Shown here piece after piece: positions 1 to 5,967 of a stretch of DNA of 6,253 nucleotides. This DNA comes from Frankiales bacterium (GTDB lineage Bacteria; Actinomycetota; Actinomycetes; Mycobacteriales; SCTD01). The notes beneath the pieces were generated by a model that was given only the letters and a program-made list of their open reading frames with translations, ran no database searches and was not told the origin of the DNA. Numbering within the stretch: the stretch's first letter is position 1; every line of letters begins with the position of its first letter. Made by a program: the position numbers and the translations under genes. The stretch is from positions 1 to 6,253 of the forward strand of contig JAOPWW010000446.1 of assembly GCA_025965495.1 (NCBI GenBank), written 5' to 3'.

Positions 1-860
1 ACGTCGCGGTCGTGGGCGACGTCGACCAGGGCCAGGAAGCGGGCCTGCACGTCCGGGTGGCAGGCGGTCAGCACCGGGACGCCGACCACGACCCAGGTCG
101 GGCGGGCGGCGAGCTCGGCGTAGTCCGCCGCCGACGTCGGCCGCTCGCACAGGTCGCGGAAGCCGACCCACACGGCGTCCTCGGAGGCGCCCAGCACCGG
201 CAGCTCCCGCCCGCCCACCACCAGCGGACCGGACGCCGGCGGCCGCACCAGGTCCAGCCGCTCCCCCGGCCCGAGGAAGCCGCCGGAGCTGAACCGGGGC
301 CGATCCGCCGCCGCCGCGCCGGCCCGGTGGTCGACCCCGCCGTCGCACGCGACGACGTCGGCCCGGGTCGCGAGGAGCTCGCGCAGGCGGTCGGCGTGGT
401 GGGCGTGCCGCGGGTCGCGGTGCAGGTCGGCGACCGCGTGGTTGGAGGTGATCACGAAGGAGGGCACGTCCCCGAGGACCCGCTCGGCCATCCAGACGTC
501 GTCGCTGTCGTGCAGCGCGAGCTCGTCCAGCACCAGCAGGCGCACCCCGGCGAGCACCTCCCCGACGGCCCTGGACCAGGAGCCGGCCGTCGCCCCGGAC
601 GCGTAGGAGCGGCCGGTCGCGGCCTGCAGCCGCGCGGACAGGTCGTGGGCGTGGACCCTCAGGACGCCGTCCGGCTGGACGGCGCGCAGGACCGCGTCGA
701 CCAGCCAGGTCTTGCCGCGCCCGGGCGGCCCGTGCAGGTACACCCCGCGCCGACCTCCCCGCACCCCGCGGACCAGCAGCGGCAGAGCCGTCTCCTGCGC
801 GGGGTCCAGCGCGAAGCCGTGCTCCGCGGCGTCCGCCCGGACGTCGTCCTCGACCGTCAC
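1..860 (-). CDS. zapE: ZapE/AFG1-family AAA+-type ATPase, C-terminus cut by window edge
   Basis: The frame starts at GTG 860-858 and stays open for 286 codons to the window edge. Seen: a Walker A motif GPPGRGKT (residues 44-51) within VYLHGPPGRGKTWLVDAV, a Walker B LLVLDE (108-113), a sensor-like VITSN (136-140), and the family C-terminal signature FRDLC (234-238) followed by a DY and a VPVL segment. Known: ZapE is a cytoplasmic P-loop ATPase that in E. coli associates with the Z-ring during division, and the mitochondrial homologue AFG1/LACE1 acts in protein quality control. Family members are usually about 330-380 residues, so roughly 50 or more residues are missing on the left. The start is fixed because an in-frame stop lies only four codons upstream (875-873) with no other start between. 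It follows the exoribonuclease by 4 bases with no clear ribosome binding site, which suggests translational coupling. The function in this organism is inferred from family only. Confidence 0.88.
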   Translation of the reverse strand, partial: MTVEDDVRADAAEHGFALDPAQETALPLLVRGVRGGRRGVYLHGPPGRGKTWLVDAVLRAVQPDGVLRVHAHDLSARLQAATGRSYASGATAGSWSRAVGEVLAGVRLLVLDELALHDSDDVWMAERVLGDVPSFVITSNHAVADLHRDPRHAHHADRLRELLATRADVVACDGGVDHRAGAAAADRPRFSSGGFLGPGERLDLVRPPASGPLVVGGRELPVLGASEDAVWVGFRDLCERPTSAADYAELAARPTWVVVGVPVLTACHPDVQARFLALVDVAHDRD

Positions 861-864
861 ACGG

Positions 865-1350
865 TCACACCGTCAGGCCCAGGCGGTACGCCCTCTCGGC
901 CATCGCCTCGAACCGGACCTTCACGTGGCGCGCGTCCTCGAGGGCGTCGTGCAGGCCGCTCTCCTGCTTCGGCAGGGGCGGGCGGCCCAGCGACTCCCAC
1001 AGCTGCCGGACGTCGAGGGTGATCCGGGGGAGCACCCGCGGCAGCGACGGCATCTGGCCCCAGAGCTGGCACAGCGCGACGTGGTCGTAGGCCCCGAACC
1101 AGGCCCACAGCACCGGGTCGTCCCCGAGGAACTCCAGCAGCTCCTCCCGCACGCTCGCGCGGGAGCGCCAGGTCGACGCCGGGGGCAGCTGCGGCAGGAC
1201 GTTCTCCCGCACCCACGGGTGCACGGCGAGCGGGTCCCAGTCGTCGAGCACGGCGTAGAAGGTCCGGCCGTCCTCGGCGACGACACCGATCGACACCAGC
1301 GTCACCTCCGGGGCGGTGACGCCGAACTCGCAGTCGTAGAAGTGACGCAC
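865..1350 (-). CDS. Rv2179c-like poly(A)-specific 3'-5' exoribonuclease (DEDDh, RNase T fold)
   Basis: This encodes a 161-residue cytoplasmic protein. The N-terminus VRHFYDCEF closely resembles the start of the mycobacterial exoribonuclease AS (Rv2179c), which degrades 3' adenylate-rich RNA. The DEDDh catalytic set is visible: D6 and E8 in YDCEF, D89 in AYDH, and H134 with D139 in HDALED, where the five-residue spacing is typical of the DEDDh subgroup. The segment LVSIGVVAEDGRTFYAV also matches the family. The frame stays open upstream to a GTG at 1452. I chose GTG 1350 because it puts the FYDxEF strand at the very N-terminus, as in relatives, and because the longer form adds 34 low-complexity Arg/Ser/Gly residues and would invade the divergent promoter region. 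No strong ribosome binding site precedes GTG 1350, so a leaderless message is possible. The zapE-like gene follows 4 bases downstream, suggesting an operon. Confidence 0.9.
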   Translation of the reverse strand: MRHFYDCEFGVTAPEVTLVSIGVVAEDGRTFYAVLDDWDPLAVHPWVRENVLPQLPPASTWRSRASVREELLEFLGDDPVLWAWFGAYDHVALCQLWGQMPSLPRVLPRITLDVRQLWESLGRPPLPKQESGLHDALEDARHVKVRFEAMAERAYRLGLTV

Positions 1351-1357
1351 GCGGACC

Positions 1358-1363
1358 AGTGTG
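1358..1363 (-). promoter_or_regulatory. Possible -10 box for a leaderless exoribonuclease transcript
   Basis: On the minus strand the hexamer CACACT lies 7 bases upstream of the GTG at 1350. It partly fits the actinobacterial TANNNT -10 consensus (A2 and T6 match, T1 does not). The spacing would place transcription initiation at or next to the start codon, in keeping with the lack of a ribosome binding site. No convincing -35 element is seen. The same octamer GGCACACT precedes the lipoprotein start at 5215. Confidence 0.25.
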
Positions 1364-1456
1364 CCGAGTCCGACTCCCCGCGGTGCGCCCGGCAGCCGCT
1401 CGGTGCAGCCCACGCAGTTCGAGGAGCGCCGCGACCGCCGGTCGACCGACACGCCC

Positions 1457-1462
1457 TAGGTT
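1457..1462 (+). promoter_or_regulatory. Probable -10 box (TAGGTT) for a leaderless DUF1028 gene
   Basis: TAGGTT fits the TANNNT -10 consensus and ends 6 bases before the ATG at 1469, which would put the transcription start at the A of the start codon. Leaderless messages with this geometry are common in actinobacteria. No good Shine-Dalgarno lies upstream of the ATG (only AGG at 1458-1460), which agrees with a leaderless start. No clear -35 hexamer is visible. The rest of the divergent gap 1351-1468 shows nothing further that I recognise. Confidence 0.45.
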
Positions 1463-1468
1463 CCCCGC

Positions 1469-2287
1469 ATGACCTTCTCGATCGTCGCCCGCGACGGCGA
1501 CCAGCTCGGTGTCGCCGTGGCCAGCAAGTTCCTCGCCGTCGGCGCCTTCGTGCCCGCCGCGACCGCCGGCGTCGGGGCGATCGCCAGCCAGTCGTTCGTC
1601 AACCTGCGCTACGTCCCCGACGGCTTCGCCCTCCTGGCCGACGGCGTCCCCGCGCCCGAGTCCGTGGCGCGGCTGACGGCGGCGGACGAGCAGCGGGAGT
1701 CGCGGCAGCTCGGCATCGTCGACGCCGAGGGCCGGTCCGGCACCTTCACCGGCACGACCTGCATCGACTGGGCCGGCGGCAGCTGCGGCCCGGGCTACGC
1801 CGCCCAGGGCAACTGCCTGGCCGGTCCCGAGGTGGTGGACGCGATGGAGAAGACCTTCCTCGCGACCCAGGGCCCGCTCTCCGTGCGCCTGCTCACCGCC
1901 CTGCGCGCCGGCGACGACGCGGGCGGCGACCGGCGCGGCCGGCAGAGCGCGGCCCTGTACGTCGTCTCCCCGGGGGGCGGCTACGAGGGCGGCAGCGACG
2001 TCCTGGTCGACCTGCGGGTGGACGACTCCCCCACGCCGGTCGCCGAGCTCACCCGGCTGCTCGGCCTGCACGACCTCTACTTCGGCACCGCCGACCCCGA
2101 CACGCTGCTGCCCCTGTCCGGCGAGACCGGCGAGGAGGTCCGGGGGCTGCTGGCCGCGCTCGGCCGGACCGGGGAGGACCTCGACGCGGTCCTGTTCGCC
2201 TGGATGGGCTGGGAGAACTACGAGGAGCGGCACGTCCCCGGGAGCATCGACCCGGTCGTGCTGGCCGCCCTGCGCCAGGCGTCGTGA
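1469..2287 (+). CDS. DUF1028 family (Ntn-hydrolase-like) protein with peptidoglycan-binding-like C-terminus
   Basis: This 272-residue protein begins MTFSIVARDGDQLGVAVASK, the typical DUF1028 N-terminus. Family blocks follow in order: AVGAFVPAATAGVGAIASQS (23-42), a GTTCIDWAG and AAQGN region (95-115), and GGDRRGRQSAALYVV (152-166). The family belongs to the Ntn-hydrolase clan, in which the residue after the removed Met can act as nucleophile; here that is Thr2. No reaction is established to my knowledge, and homologues are sometimes labelled pilin FimA without basis. The C-terminal part (about 192-272, with AWMGWENYEER and IDPVVLAALR) resembles the putative peptidoglycan-binding domain often attached to DUF1028. 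There is no signal peptide or membrane segment, so a role at the wall would need unusual export. Three cysteines (98, 106, 116) cluster. ATG 1469 matches the family start, and a TAGGTT box suggests leaderless expression. glpK follows 67 bases downstream, possibly cotranscribed. Confidence 0.9.
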   Translation: MTFSIVARDGDQLGVAVASKFLAVGAFVPAATAGVGAIASQSFVNLRYVPDGFALLADGVPAPESVARLTAADEQRESRQLGIVDAEGRSGTFTGTTCIDWAGGSCGPGYAAQGNCLAGPEVVDAMEKTFLATQGPLSVRLLTALRAGDDAGGDRRGRQSAALYVVSPGGGYEGGSDVLVDLRVDDSPTPVAELTRLLGLHDLYFGTADPDTLLPLSGETGEEVRGLLAALGRTGEDLDAVLFAWMGWENYEERHVPGSIDPVVLAALRQAS

Positions 2288-2298
2288 GGACCCCCGTG

Positions 2299-2341
2299 CG
2301 TCCTGCAGGGCCCCGCGCCGGACGGACCCCGGCGCAGGACG
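2299..2341 (+). terminator. GC-rich inverted repeat between DUF1028 gene and glpK (attenuator or U-less terminator)
   Basis: A perfect 7-base stem GCGCCGG (2315-2321) pairs with CCGGCGC (2329-2335) around a 7-base loop. It is extended by an outer stem, CGTCCT (2299-2304) with AGGACG (2336-2341), which leaves a 10-base bulge on the left side. Alternatively the outer arms CGTCCTGC and GCAGGACG pair over 8 bases. No T tract follows, so a canonical intrinsic terminator is not supported. The right arm reaches base 2341, the first base of the glpK ribosome binding site. The structure could therefore trim read-through or hinder glpK translation. At this GC content such repeats also arise by chance. 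Confidence 0.35.
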
Positions 2342-2346
2342 GAGGG
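2341..2346 (+). promoter_or_regulatory. Ribosome binding site of glpK (GGAGGG)
   Basis: GGAGGG lies 8 bases upstream of the GTG at 2355, ideal Shine-Dalgarno spacing. It decides that GTG as the start, and the protein then begins MSVLAIDAGTTG, as expected for glycerol kinase. The first base is also the end of the inverted repeat at 2299-2341. No -10-like hexamer is seen in the 67-base gap, so transcription may come from the DUF1028 promoter. Confidence 0.7.
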
Positions 2347-2354
2347 CACGCGGC

Positions 2355-3824
2355 GTGAGCGTCCTCGCGATCGACGCCGGCACCACCGGCGTCACCGCCC
2401 TGGTCGTCGCCGAGGACGGGCGCGTCCTGTCCCGCGGCTACCAGGAGTTCCCCCAGCACTTCCCGCAGCCCGGGTGGGTGGAGCACGAGCCGGAGGAGGT
2501 CTGGCAGGCGGTCCTGGCCAGCTGCCGGACCGCCCTGGACGGCCAGACGGTGTCGTGCGTCGGGATCACCAACCAGCGCGAGACCGCCGTCCTGTGGGAC
2601 CGCCGCACCCTGGCCGCGCCCCGCCGGGCCGTCGTGTGGCAGGACCGGCGCAGCACCGCCGTCTGCGACCGGCTCCGGGACGCCGGCCACGAGTCCCGGG
2701 TCGCGGAGCTGACCGGGTTGCGGCTGGACCCGTACTTCACGGCAACGAAGCTCGCCTGGCTGGCCGAGCACGACCCCCGCTCGTGGCACGGCGTGCAGCA
2801 GGGCGTGACCGCCGTCGGCACGGTCGACTCCTACCTCGTCGCGCGCCTGACCTCGGGCGCCCGGCACGTCACCGAGCCGAGCAACGCCTGCCGCACCCTG
2901 CTCTACGACCTGCACGCCCTGGACTGGAGCGACGAGCTCTGCGACCTGTTCGGCGTCCCCCGCGCCGCCCTGCCCGAGGTCCTGCCGTCCTACGGCGACT
3001 TCGGCCGCACCGACCCGGCCGCGTTCCTCGGCCTCGACCTGCCGATCAGCGGCATCGCGGGCGACCAGCAGGCGGCCCTGTTCGGGCAGGGCTGCTACGC
3101 GCCGGGCCGCAGCAAGTGCACCTACGGCACCGGCTCCTTCGTCCTGGTCAACACCGGCGACACGCCCGTCCTGTCCGAGCGGCTGCTCACCAGCGTGGCG
3201 TGGATGCACCCGGACGGCCGGGCCGAGTACGCCCTGGAGGGCGCGGTCTTCGTCACCGGCGCCGCCGTGCAGTGGCTCCGCGACGGCCTGCAGGTCATCG
3301 GGTCGGCGCAGGAGGTCGAGGCGCTCGCCCGCCAGGTCCCCGACAGCGGCGGCGTCGTCCTCGTCCCGGCCCTCACCGGCCTCGGCGCCCCCCACTGGGA
3401 CCCCGGGGCCCGCGGGACCGTCCTCGGCATCACCCGCGGCACGACCCGGGCCCACCTGGCCCGCGCGACCCTGGACGCGATCGCCTTCGAGGTGCGGGAC
3501 GTCGTCGACGCGATGACCAGCGAGGCCGGCGTCGAGGTGCCGGTGCTGCAGGTCGACGGCGGCGCCTCCGCCAACGGCCTGCTGTGCCAGACCCAGGCCG
3601 ACCAGCTCGGCGTCCCCGTGCAGCGCCCGGAGGTCCTCGAGACGACCGCGCTGGGCGCGGCGTTCCTCGCCGGCCTCGGCACCGGCGTCTGGAGCTCCTG
3701 CGACGAGCTCGCGGACACCTGGCGCTTGGAGGCCCGGTTCGACCCCACCCGCGGCGTGCGGGACGACGGCAGCCACGACCGCTGGCTGCGCGCCGTCGAG
3801 CGGGCGAAGGGCTGGGAGCCCTAG
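2355..3824 (+). CDS. glpK: Glycerol kinase (FGGY family)
   Basis: This 489-residue cytoplasmic enzyme phosphorylates glycerol with ATP to sn-glycerol 3-phosphate, the entry step of glycerol use. It is full length (relatives are about 495-505). Seen: the N-terminal phosphate-binding loop DAGTTG (7-12), glycerol-contact residues R75 and E76 in NQRE, Y127 in DPYF and D237 in AGDQQ. These equal E. coli R83, E84, Y135 and D245 with a constant offset of 8, and D237 is the catalytic base. Further conserved blocks are TEPSNACRTLLYD (173-185), GTGSFVLVNTG (258-268), PALTGLGAPHWDP (338-350), and DGGASANGLL (401-410). No key residue is missing. The histidine phosphorylated by HPr in Firmicutes enzymes does not appear present, so PTS control at that site is unlikely. 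GTG 2355 has a good ribosome binding site. No glpF, glpD or glpR lies alongside. The TAG stop shares a CTAG with the convergent lipoprotein gene. Confidence 0.97.
   Translation: MSVLAIDAGTTGVTALVVAEDGRVLSRGYQEFPQHFPQPGWVEHEPEEVWQAVLASCRTALDGQTVSCVGITNQRETAVLWDRRTLAAPRRAVVWQDRRSTAVCDRLRDAGHESRVAELTGLRLDPYFTATKLAWLAEHDPRSWHGVQQGVTAVGTVDSYLVARLTSGARHVTEPSNACRTLLYDLHALDWSDELCDLFGVPRAALPEVLPSYGDFGRTDPAAFLGLDLPISGIAGDQQAALFGQGCYAPGRSKCTYGTGSFVLVNTGDTPVLSERLLTSVAWMHPDGRAEYALEGAVFVTGAAVQWLRDGLQVIGSAQEVEALARQVPDSGGVVLVPALTGLGAPHWDPGARGTVLGITRGTTRAHLARATLDAIAFEVRDVVDAMTSEAGVEVPVLQVDGGASANGLLCQTQADQLGVPVQRPEVLETTALGAAFLAGLGTGVWSSCDELADTWRLEARFDPTRGVRDDGSHDRWLRAVERAKGWEP
3808..3822. terminator. Short hairpin at convergent gene ends, possible bidirectional terminator
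   Basis: AGGGCT (3808-3813) and AGCCCT (3817-3822) form a perfect 6-base stem with a GGG loop. It sits inside the last codons of glpK and touches the stop codons of both convergent genes. No T tract follows on either strand, so termination here is only a suggestion. It is nevertheless the only hairpin I see at this junction, because the two genes leave no intergenic space. Confidence 0.3.
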
Positions 3825-5215
3825 CCGTTCACGACCTCCACGACGCCGGTCTTGGTGGGCACGAGCACGCGCCCGGTGAACAGCGCGGGCGTCGCGAACC
3901 GGGTCACGGCGCCGACCGCGATGTGGCCGACGGACCTCCCGGAGGCCGGGTCGAGCTCGTGGAGCTGACCGTCGGCCGGGGCCAGCGCCCACACCCGCCC
4001 GCCGCCGAGCACGGGAGAGCCGTAGACCGACGACGGCGCGACCCAGTCGACCGACAGCGACGAGGCACCGACGCGGACCGCCTTCACGCCGTCGGAGCAC
4101 GCGACGTAGACCCGCTGGCCGCGCGCGGCCGTACCACCGAAGGCGCCGCCGTCGCACACCTGCAGCGAGGCCTTCTCCCCACCGATCCCGCCGAGGTCGC
4201 TCTGCGACAGCAGGTAGCCGCGGCCGCTCTTGCCGACCTGCACCACGGAGCCGCCGAGCAGGGCCGGCCCGGTGCCGCCGAGGTCGAGGTCCTTGGCGTT
4301 GTCGTCGGCCCAGGTCTTGGGCGCGAAGAACGACGTCCGGGCCAGGGCGGGCGACAGCTGGGTCACGGAGTCGGAGCCGTCGTAGCCGCCGCTGGTGGAC
4401 TCGCCGTTGCCGACGGCGGCGTAGACCCGGCCGGAGGCGTCGACCGGGAGGTTGCCGGTGGCCCAGATGCCGCCCTCGCGGCCGGTCGGGACCACCCAGG
4501 TCGCGAGCGCGCCCGTGCCCGAGGTCGCGCTGGAGGTGACGTAGCCGCGGTAGGGCCCACAGTCGCCGGCCAGCCCGCCCAGCGCCACGTAGACCCGGCC
4601 GCCGGACACGGCCAGCGCCGACCGCTGCTGGTGGGCGTAGGCGGTGGAGGCGTCCCGGTCGATCGTGCGGCTCCAGCGCTTCGCGCCGGTCTTGACGTCG
4701 AGGGCCACGAGGTCGTGCCGCACCGGCGAGCCGGTCTCCGTGACGACGAACACCAGGCCGGTCGCGGCGTCGTACGCCGGGGTCCCGGTGATCCCGAGGG
4801 GGTCGATGTTGCCGCAGGGCAGGTCCGCCCGGCGGACCGGCGTCGCGAGGTGGGTCCGCCACAGCACCCGGCCGCCGGTCCCGAGGGCGTAGACCGTGTC
4901 GTTCTCGGTGGCGGCGACGACCCGGCCGCCGACGACGATCGGCGAGCCGTAGACCGCACCGTCCAGGGTGCTGCGCCACGCGACGTGCAGCGGTCCGCGC
5001 ACCGTCGGCATCGTCGCGTCGTAGCCGGAGTGCGCGCGGTCGCCGTGGAAGACGTTCCAGGAGTACGCCGCCGCCGGAGCGGACGCCGTCACGGCGGAGT
5101 CGCTGCCCAGCGGCGCAGCAGGAGCGGGCGCGGCAGCCGGCTCGGAGCCGCCGGACCCGCAGGCGGTCAGGGCGGCGAGGGCGGTCAGGGCCAGGGCGAG
5201 GAGGGGGCGTCTCAC
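3821..5215 (-). CDS. Predicted lipoprotein with PQQ-type (quinoprotein-like) beta-propeller
   Basis: This 464-residue protein carries a lipoprotein signal: RR at 2-3, a hydrophobic stretch LLALALTALAAL (5-16) and the lipobox LTAC with lipidation Cys19. A Ser/Ala/Pro linker follows (20-50). The mature part has repeated beta-propeller strands: YGSPIVVGGRVVAATENDTVYAL (start about 89), HDLVALDVKTGAKRW (167-181), GGRVYVALG (205-213), GRVYAAVGNGE (262-272), QRVYVACSDG (367-376), YGSPVLGGGRVWALAP (398-413) and a last strand ending VVEVVNG. These resemble PQQ-like/PQQ enzyme repeats. Many actinobacterial relatives bind no PQQ and act as scaffolds or sensors, so enzyme activity is not claimed. Four cysteines (134, 219, 354, 373) could form disulfides outside the membrane. 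GTG 5215 is the only plausible start: it gives a textbook signal peptide, and the longer open frame to 5782 overlaps the response regulator. GGAG touches the GTG directly, too close for normal use, hinting at leaderless translation. The substrate and role are unknown. Confidence 0.85.
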   Translation of the reverse strand: MRRPLLALALTALAALTACGSGGSEPAAAPAPAAPLGSDSAVTASAPAAAYSWNVFHGDRAHSGYDATMPTVRGPLHVAWRSTLDGAVYGSPIVVGGRVVAATENDTVYALGTGGRVLWRTHLATPVRRADLPCGNIDPLGITGTPAYDAATGLVFVVTETGSPVRHDLVALDVKTGAKRWSRTIDRDASTAYAHQQRSALAVSGGRVYVALGGLAGDCGPYRGYVTSSATSGTGALATWVVPTGREGGIWATGNLPVDASGRVYAAVGNGESTSGGYDGSDSVTQLSPALARTSFFAPKTWADDNAKDLDLGGTGPALLGGSVVQVGKSGRGYLLSQSDLGGIGGEKASLQVCDGGAFGGTAARGQRVYVACSDGVKAVRVGASSLSVDWVAPSSVYGSPVLGGGRVWALAPADGQLHELDPASGRSVGHIAVGAVTRFATPALFTGRVLVPTKTGVVEVVNG

Positions 5216-5221
5216 CTCCGG

Positions 5222-5227
5222 AGTGTG
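5222..5227 (-). promoter_or_regulatory. Possible -10 box for a leaderless lipoprotein transcript
   Basis: CACACT on the minus strand lies 6 bases upstream of GTG 5215, placing the expected transcription start at the start codon. The octamer GGCACACT is the same as that upstream of the exoribonuclease. The match to TANNNT is partial and no -35 is evident. The absence of a usefully spaced ribosome binding site supports it. If correct, the lipoprotein can be expressed separately from the upstream two-component genes. Confidence 0.28.
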
Positions 5228-5272
5228 CCCCCGACCGGCCCCGCGCGCGACCCCCCGCGGCGATCCGTCCCC

Positions 5273-5334
5273 GAGCCCCCGCTCAGTCCCCTCCTGCGAG
5301 CCCCCGCTCAGTCCCCTCCTGCGAGCCCCCGCTC
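5273..5334. repeat. 25-base tandem direct repeat, about 2.5 copies, over the response regulator stop codon
   Basis: Two identical 25-base units lie head to tail at 5273-5297 and 5298-5322, each beginning GAGCCCCCGCTCAGTC on the plus strand. They are followed by the first 12 bases of a third copy (5323-5334), after which the sequence departs. The response regulator stop codon (5310-5308) lies in the middle unit. On the minus strand each full unit contains AGGAGGGGA, which resembles a Shine-Dalgarno, but no start codon follows at useful distance. Each GAGCCCCCGCTC can fold as a 4-base stem. Confidence 0.95.
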
Positions 5335-5967
5335 GACCGCGTAGCGGACCAGCTGCGCGCGGTTGTGCAGCTGCAGCTTGCCCAGGGTGTTCTGCACGTG
5401 GTTCTCGACCGTCCGGTGCGACAGCCCGAGCCGCTCGGCGGCCTGCCGGGCGGTGAGGCCCTTCGCGACCAGGCGCAGCACCTCCGTCTCGCGCGCCGTC
5501 AGCTGCGGGGCGCCGTCGTCGTCCGCGGTGCGGCGGAACTCCCCCAGCAGCAGCCCGGCGAGCCCGGGCGACAGCACGCTCTCGCCGGCCGCGGTGCGCC
5601 GGACGGCGTCGACGAGCTCGGCCGTGCTGGCGGACTTCACCAGGTAGCCCGTGGCGCCGGCCTTGACCGCCTCGAGCACGTCGGCCTGCTCCCCCGACGC
5701 CGACAGCACCAGCACCCGGACCTCCGGCGCGACCGCGCGCGCCACCTCGACGCCCGTCAGGCCCGGCATCTGCAGGTCGCACACGAGCACGTCGGGCCGG
5801 ACCGCCGCGCAGACCCGGACGGCCTTGGCGCCGTCGCCCGCCGTCCCGACGACGGACAGCCCAGCGGCGGTCAGGTCGCGCTCGACGGCGTCGCGCCAGA
5901 TCGGGTGGTCGTCGGCGACGACGACGCGGAGCGGCGCCTCAGCCGTGCTGGAGCGTTCGAGGGACAC
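5308..5967 (-). CDS. NarL/LuxR-family two-component response regulator
   Basis: This is a 219-residue cytoplasmic transcription regulator. The receiver domain occupies about 13-127. The acidic pocket is D19/D20 in VVVADDH, the phospho-acceptor is D64 in CDLQMPG, the Thr/Ser switch position is S89 in VLVLSAS, and the conserved lysine is K111 in YLVKSAS. A linker leads to a LuxR-type helix-turn-helix (about 155-217): LTARETEVLRLVAKG, then AAERLGLSHRTVENHV as the recognition region, then LGKLQLHNRAQLV. All key residues are present, so it should be a phosphorylatable DNA-binding regulator. The GTG 5967 start is supported by GGAGG at 5981-5977, nine bases upstream, inside the kinase gene. The gene overlaps the kinase end by 29 bases, which is typical of translational coupling. 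Target genes are unknown; the lipoprotein gene downstream on the same strand is a candidate by position only. Confidence 0.95.
   Translation of the reverse strand: MSLERSSTAEAPLRVVVADDHPIWRDAVERDLTAAGLSVVGTAGDGAKAVRVCAAVRPDVLVCDLQMPGLTGVEVARAVAPEVRVLVLSASGEQADVLEAVKAGATGYLVKSASTAELVDAVRRTAAGESVLSPGLAGLLLGEFRRTADDDGAPQLTARETEVLRLVAKGLTARQAAERLGLSHRTVENHVQNTLGKLQLHNRAQLVRYAVERGLAGGD

Noticed and set aside
850..875. Inverted repeat GACCGT-CAC-ACGGTC at the exoribonuclease-zapE junction, considered as an operator
   Set aside because: The arms are only six bases and overlap the stop and start codons, where repeated GTG/GAC triplets are expected. No second copy is seen.
12..1022. Plus-strand open frame opposite the ZapE and exoribonuclease genes
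   Set aside because: It is low-complexity with no domain, whereas the minus-strand frames carry complete Walker and DEDDh motifs. It is an antisense shadow.
1351..1452. N-terminal extension of the exoribonuclease to a GTG at 1452
   Set aside because: The extra 34 residues do not resemble the family, and the extension would occupy nearly the whole divergent promoter region.
5241..5260. CCGCG...CGCGG inverted repeat upstream of the lipoprotein gene
   Set aside because: The 5-base GC-only arms are expected by chance in such GC-rich sequence.
5273..5334. CRISPR array or attachment site
   Set aside because: The units are directly contiguous without spacers and no cas, integrase or tRNA gene is present, so it is a plain tandem repeat.
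2049..5344. Very long overlapping open frames on the strand opposite glpK and in alternative frames (over 900 codons)
   Set aside because: They are rich in Arg, Gly, Pro and Ala with no recognisable motifs, and they lie across genes with clear family matches. They result from the third-position GC bias of the real genes.
5216..5782. N-terminal extension of the lipoprotein frame through the regulator gene
   Set aside because: It would bury a textbook lipoprotein signal peptide inside the protein and overlap the response regulator in another frame.
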